A stretch of DNA of 64,000 bases from Oscillospiraceae bacterium (lineage in GTDB: Bacteria > Bacillota > Clostridia > Oscillospirales > Ruminococcaceae): contig JAISZR010000003.1 in the NCBI GenBank assembly GCA_031284525.1, positions 1-64,000 of the forward strand. The letters are read 5' to 3'. Positions 61,605 to 64,000 of the stretch are shown piece by piece. The notes beneath the pieces are model-generated. The model was not told the origin of the DNA and did not search any database. It worked only from the letters and a program-made list of their open reading frames with translations. A program made the translations under genes and the position numbers. Numbering within the stretch: position 1 is the first letter of the stretch; each line of letters begins with the position of its first letter.

Positions 61605-63788
61605 TTGAAAAGGCCGTTTTTTGTAATAGGAATAGTGTATCTGGCGGCAACACTTCTTGCGGGTATTACTGAAGGTTTTGTTAGTCAGGCACTTGGAATT
61701 TTGCTGGTACTGTTTGTGCCAGTTTTTTCCCGGTGCGTAGCACGCACGAGGTTTGGCAAAAACAAAAAAGAGATAGGGATAATAATGGTTACCGCTTTGG
61801 TCGCGGTTAATCTTTTAAATTTTCATTATCTTAAAACCACATTGCCAGCAGAAGGACTTGTTGGGCAGATGGCTAAGATAGAGGGAGAAGTTAAGGATTT
61901 TGCAGCTGGAGAAACTAAGCCAATTTATGTGATTAAGGCGAAGGTTGAAACGGATAACGAGACTCATGAAAATGTGAAGATGTTGCTCTTTTTGGATAAA
62001 GAAACGCGTTTGGAAAGGTTTGAAAGAATTTCTTGCGAAGTTAAGTTTTCAAAAATCAAAAAGAACCTGCTGTTCGATGGTAGTGAATACTATAAGGCAA
62101 AGGGCATACGGCTTTCTGCAAGACCGCTCGGTGAAATCATAACCATGCAGCCGCGAAACAGCTTATCGGCTCGAATGGGGTTGATCAATGAATATATAAA
62201 ACACAATATCGAAGAGACCTTCACCGGATATCAAGGTGATTTGATGAAGGCGATTATTTTAGGTAATAAATCTGAACTTTCACGGGATTGCAAAAATGCG
62301 TTCAAAAGGGGCGGAATCTACCATATTTTGGCTGTTTCAGGCTTGCACATGAGCATTGTGACACAGTTTATTTATCTGATTCTTTCGAAACTCAGGTGCA
62401 GTCGAAAAATCAGTGCAGGCAGCGCAATCGCCGGAGCTTTCCTTTTTGTTTTGGTAGTAGGACCTTCCCCTTCAGTCGTTCGTTGTGCGGCGATGACAAT
62501 TATCTATTTCTTGGGGGAAATCATCGGTAGAGAAGCGGATTCGCTGAACAGCCTGGGTTTGGGACTTATTCCGTTGTTAATTTGCAACCCGTATTCTGTG
62601 TTTGATATTGGGCTGCAGCTTTCATTTTTGTCAACTTTGGGGATCATCGCTTGGGGACCGCGCCTAGCGGAGCAGATGGAAAAGTGGAAATGGCCCAAAT
62701 TCTTTAGGGAGTCGCTCTCGGTGAGTTTTGCGGCAACTGGCGCAACCCTGCCGATTATAGCATGCAAATTCAATGAAGTTTCTTTGGTTGCACCCCTGAC
62801 TAATTTGCTCTTGATGCCATTAATCCCCTGGACACTTATTTGTACGCTACTTTTTGCAATTGTCAAACCGCTGCTTGGCAGTGGGTTTTTCTATAAATGT
62901 GCGGTGCTAATCGTGGGTGGCTTGGTTACATTGTTTGTTGATATTGTCCGCATTTTTGCAAGCTTCCCGCTCAGCAAACTCCAGTGGTGGCAAATGGCTT
63001 TATGTTGCTGCTGTGTGGCAATTTTGTGGTTGCTTCGGCACTCAAAGATCCAAAAGCTGATGCACATCGAAAACAGCAAACGAACGGGATTGCTCGTCTG
63101 CTGGATTTCTCTATTTCTGTTGGTTGTGGGCAGTCTCAGTTTTTGGTGGTTGCAAAGGTGCACATCGCGAATTTTTATCTTGCCAGGGAGTGGCAACGTG
63201 TTAATCAATTGCGAAGGGAAGAATTTATTAATTGGAGCAAACCGGACAAAAGGGTATCTTAATCAACTGAACTGGGCGCTGGATCAGACAAACAAAAGTG
63301 ATCTAGATATATTCATCTGCAGAGAAAGCGAATTTAGTGCAGATCTCATTGAGAAAATATGCGAAAATTTCGATGTGGATAACATTTTAACAGAAGAGAA
63401 AATCCGAGTTGTGTTTGAAGAAAAACGGGACTTACCGAAGGTGCGGCAGCTTAAAGAAATGGAAAAGTTTGTGCTTGGAGAAAAAGCATTCCTTAAAGTT
63501 GCAGATGGCATTGCGGCGTTTGAGTGTAACGGGAATTTGACCGTTATTTTGGAACCTGACGCGGATCTTGTGGGCCTTTCTGAAGTTATCAGGGAAGCAG
63601 ACAACATTGTTATGAGCAAAAAGACAAAGTTGCCAGCGGCGGTGTTGAATTCTCAGAAAGTGATTGTTTATGACCTCAAATTAACGTCAACGAGCGACCT
63701 CTCAAGCGGTGACTATGAAGTTTACACACCAAGGTCAGATAAAGTCTTAACGCTCTCTTTAAGGGATGGCAAAACAGCGGTGAAGTGA
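61605..63788 (+). CDS. comEC: ComEC/Rec2 competence channel protein
   Basis: ComEC forms the membrane channel for transforming DNA. The 727-residue protein has N-terminal helices (about 5-75), an OB-like extracellular part (about 80-190), and the Competence domain with FKRGGIYHILAVSGLHMSIV (about 235-250). Multiple helices follow to about 515. The C-terminal part (about 525-727) sits where other ComEC have a metallo-beta-lactamase domain, but no HxHxDH is present, so it looks nuclease-dead. The start is probably TTG 61605. No comEA is adjacent. Confidence 0.88.
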   Translation: MKRPFFVIGIVYLAATLLAGITEGFVSQALGILLVLFVPVFSRCVARTRFGKNKKEIGIIMVTALVAVNLLNFHYLKTTLPAEGLVGQMAKIEGEVKDFAAGETKPIYVIKAKVETDNETHENVKMLLFLDKETRLERFERISCEVKFSKIKKNLLFDGSEYYKAKGIRLSARPLGEIITMQPRNSLSARMGLINEYIKHNIEETFTGYQGDLMKAIILGNKSELSRDCKNAFKRGGIYHILAVSGLHMSIVTQFIYLILSKLRCSRKISAGSAIAGAFLFVLVVGPSPSVVRCAAMTIIYFLGEIIGREADSLNSLGLGLIPLLICNPYSVFDIGLQLSFLSTLGIIAWGPRLAEQMEKWKWPKFFRESLSVSFAATGATLPIIACKFNEVSLVAPLTNLLLMPLIPWTLICTLLFAIVKPLLGSGFFYKCAVLIVGGLVTLFVDIVRIFASFPLSKLQWWQMALCCCCVAILWLLRHSKIQKLMHIENSKRTGLLVCWISLFLLVVGSLSFWWLQRCTSRIFILPGSGNVLINCEGKNLLIGANRTKGYLNQLNWALDQTNKSDLDIFICRESEFSADLIEKICENFDVDNILTEEKIRVVFEEKRDLPKVRQLKEMEKFVLGEKAFLKVADGIAAFECNGNLTVILEPDADLVGLSEVIREADNIVMSKKTKLPAAVLNSQKVIVYDLKLTSTSDLSSGDYEVYTPRSDKVLTLSLRDGKTAVK

Positions 63789-63814
63789 CCTTTAGGTGCT
63801 CTGGCACTTCAAAT

Positions 63815-63918
63815 AAGTTCGTTTTTTTGGCCTTTCCCGCGTTTGCGAGGATAGCTTGCCCCCTTTGTATGAAGAATCCAAAAGGAGCAAGTTTTGGGGA
63901 AGGGGCCGCGTTTTTTCG
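63815..63918 (+). repeat. Recurrent palindromic element, copy C
   Basis: It has AAGTTCGTTTTTTT at the left, a core GAAGAATCCAAAAGGAGCAA (63871-63890) resembling copy A's GAAAAGTTCCAAAAGAAGCA, a GCCCCCTT/AAGGGGC stem, and CGTTTTTTCG at the right. It lies after comEC and may end its transcript. The remaining bases to 64000 show no gene. Confidence 0.5.
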
Positions 63919-64000
63919 CCTTCAAATGTACGACCTCAGAAGGTGAAGGCATCTTTGAAATCGTCTTTCAGTCTTTCAAAAAAGTTCCTACGTTTTGCGT

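Overview
The window looks like the chromosome of an anaerobic, moderate-GC Bacillota bacterium, most likely class Clostridia. The signs are a class III ribonucleotide reductase and its radical-SAM activase, ribosomal protein L27 with the Firmicutes-type cleavable N-terminus next to the Prp protease, YlbF, YqhQ, DegV, YugP, DUF1292, DUF6483 and ThiT-like families, and frequent TTG and GTG start codons. No tRNA, rRNA or CRISPR array was seen.

Layout. 1-6.9 kb is an accessory island on the minus strand. It holds three tandem copies of a secreted beta-helix protein: one running off the left edge, one intact, and one pseudogene broken by frameshifts and by an antisense group II intron with no reverse transcriptase. 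A relic of a second intron 3' end lies at about 7.05 kb. From 7.2 to 20.8 kb, plus-strand genes cover S15, a secreted leucine-rich-repeat protein, AlaRS, NrdG, HIT and phosphoribosyltransferase proteins, a membrane protease, a cation-diffusion transporter, and wall or folding genes (murA, cyclophilin, murC, degV). From 20.95 to 23.1 kb is an isolated two-gene HK97-type module, prohead protease then major capsid protein, with no other phage genes. From 23.3 to 33 kb a long minus-strand block runs from der through plsY, a two-component system, yqhQ and a glycosyltransferase/repeat protein to a MacB/FtsX-like ABC exporter. From 33.2 to 54.2 kb the plus strand resumes: a coiled-coil protein, thiamine-type ECF S component, MATE pump, cysteine desulfurase, HAD phosphatase, 8-oxoguanine glycosylase, pseB, an RnfE-like membrane protein, efp, miaB-ylbF-mutS, ileS, lgt, nth, rplU-prp-rpmA and obgE. 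From 54.5 to 64 kb are nrdD, thiI, a Cys-rich DUF1292 protein, pcrA and comEC.

How the genes fit together. Most of the window is housekeeping: translation (S15, L21, L27, Prp, EF-P, AlaRS, IleRS, MiaB, ThiI, Der, Obg), DNA repair (MutS, Nth, Ogg, PcrA), envelope synthesis (MurA, MurC, Lgt, PlsY) and anaerobic dNTP synthesis (NrdD with NrdG, about 43 kb apart). The accessory parts are the beta-helix/intron island, the LRR protein, the capsid-protease pair and the pseB/RnfE-like pair. Palindromic intergenic elements sharing a GTTCCAAAAG-like core and T-runs recur at about 23.2, 38.6 and 63.9 kb, with a larger relative at 4.8-5.0 kb. The strongest candidate for an undescribed system is the stand-alone capsid plus protease pair.
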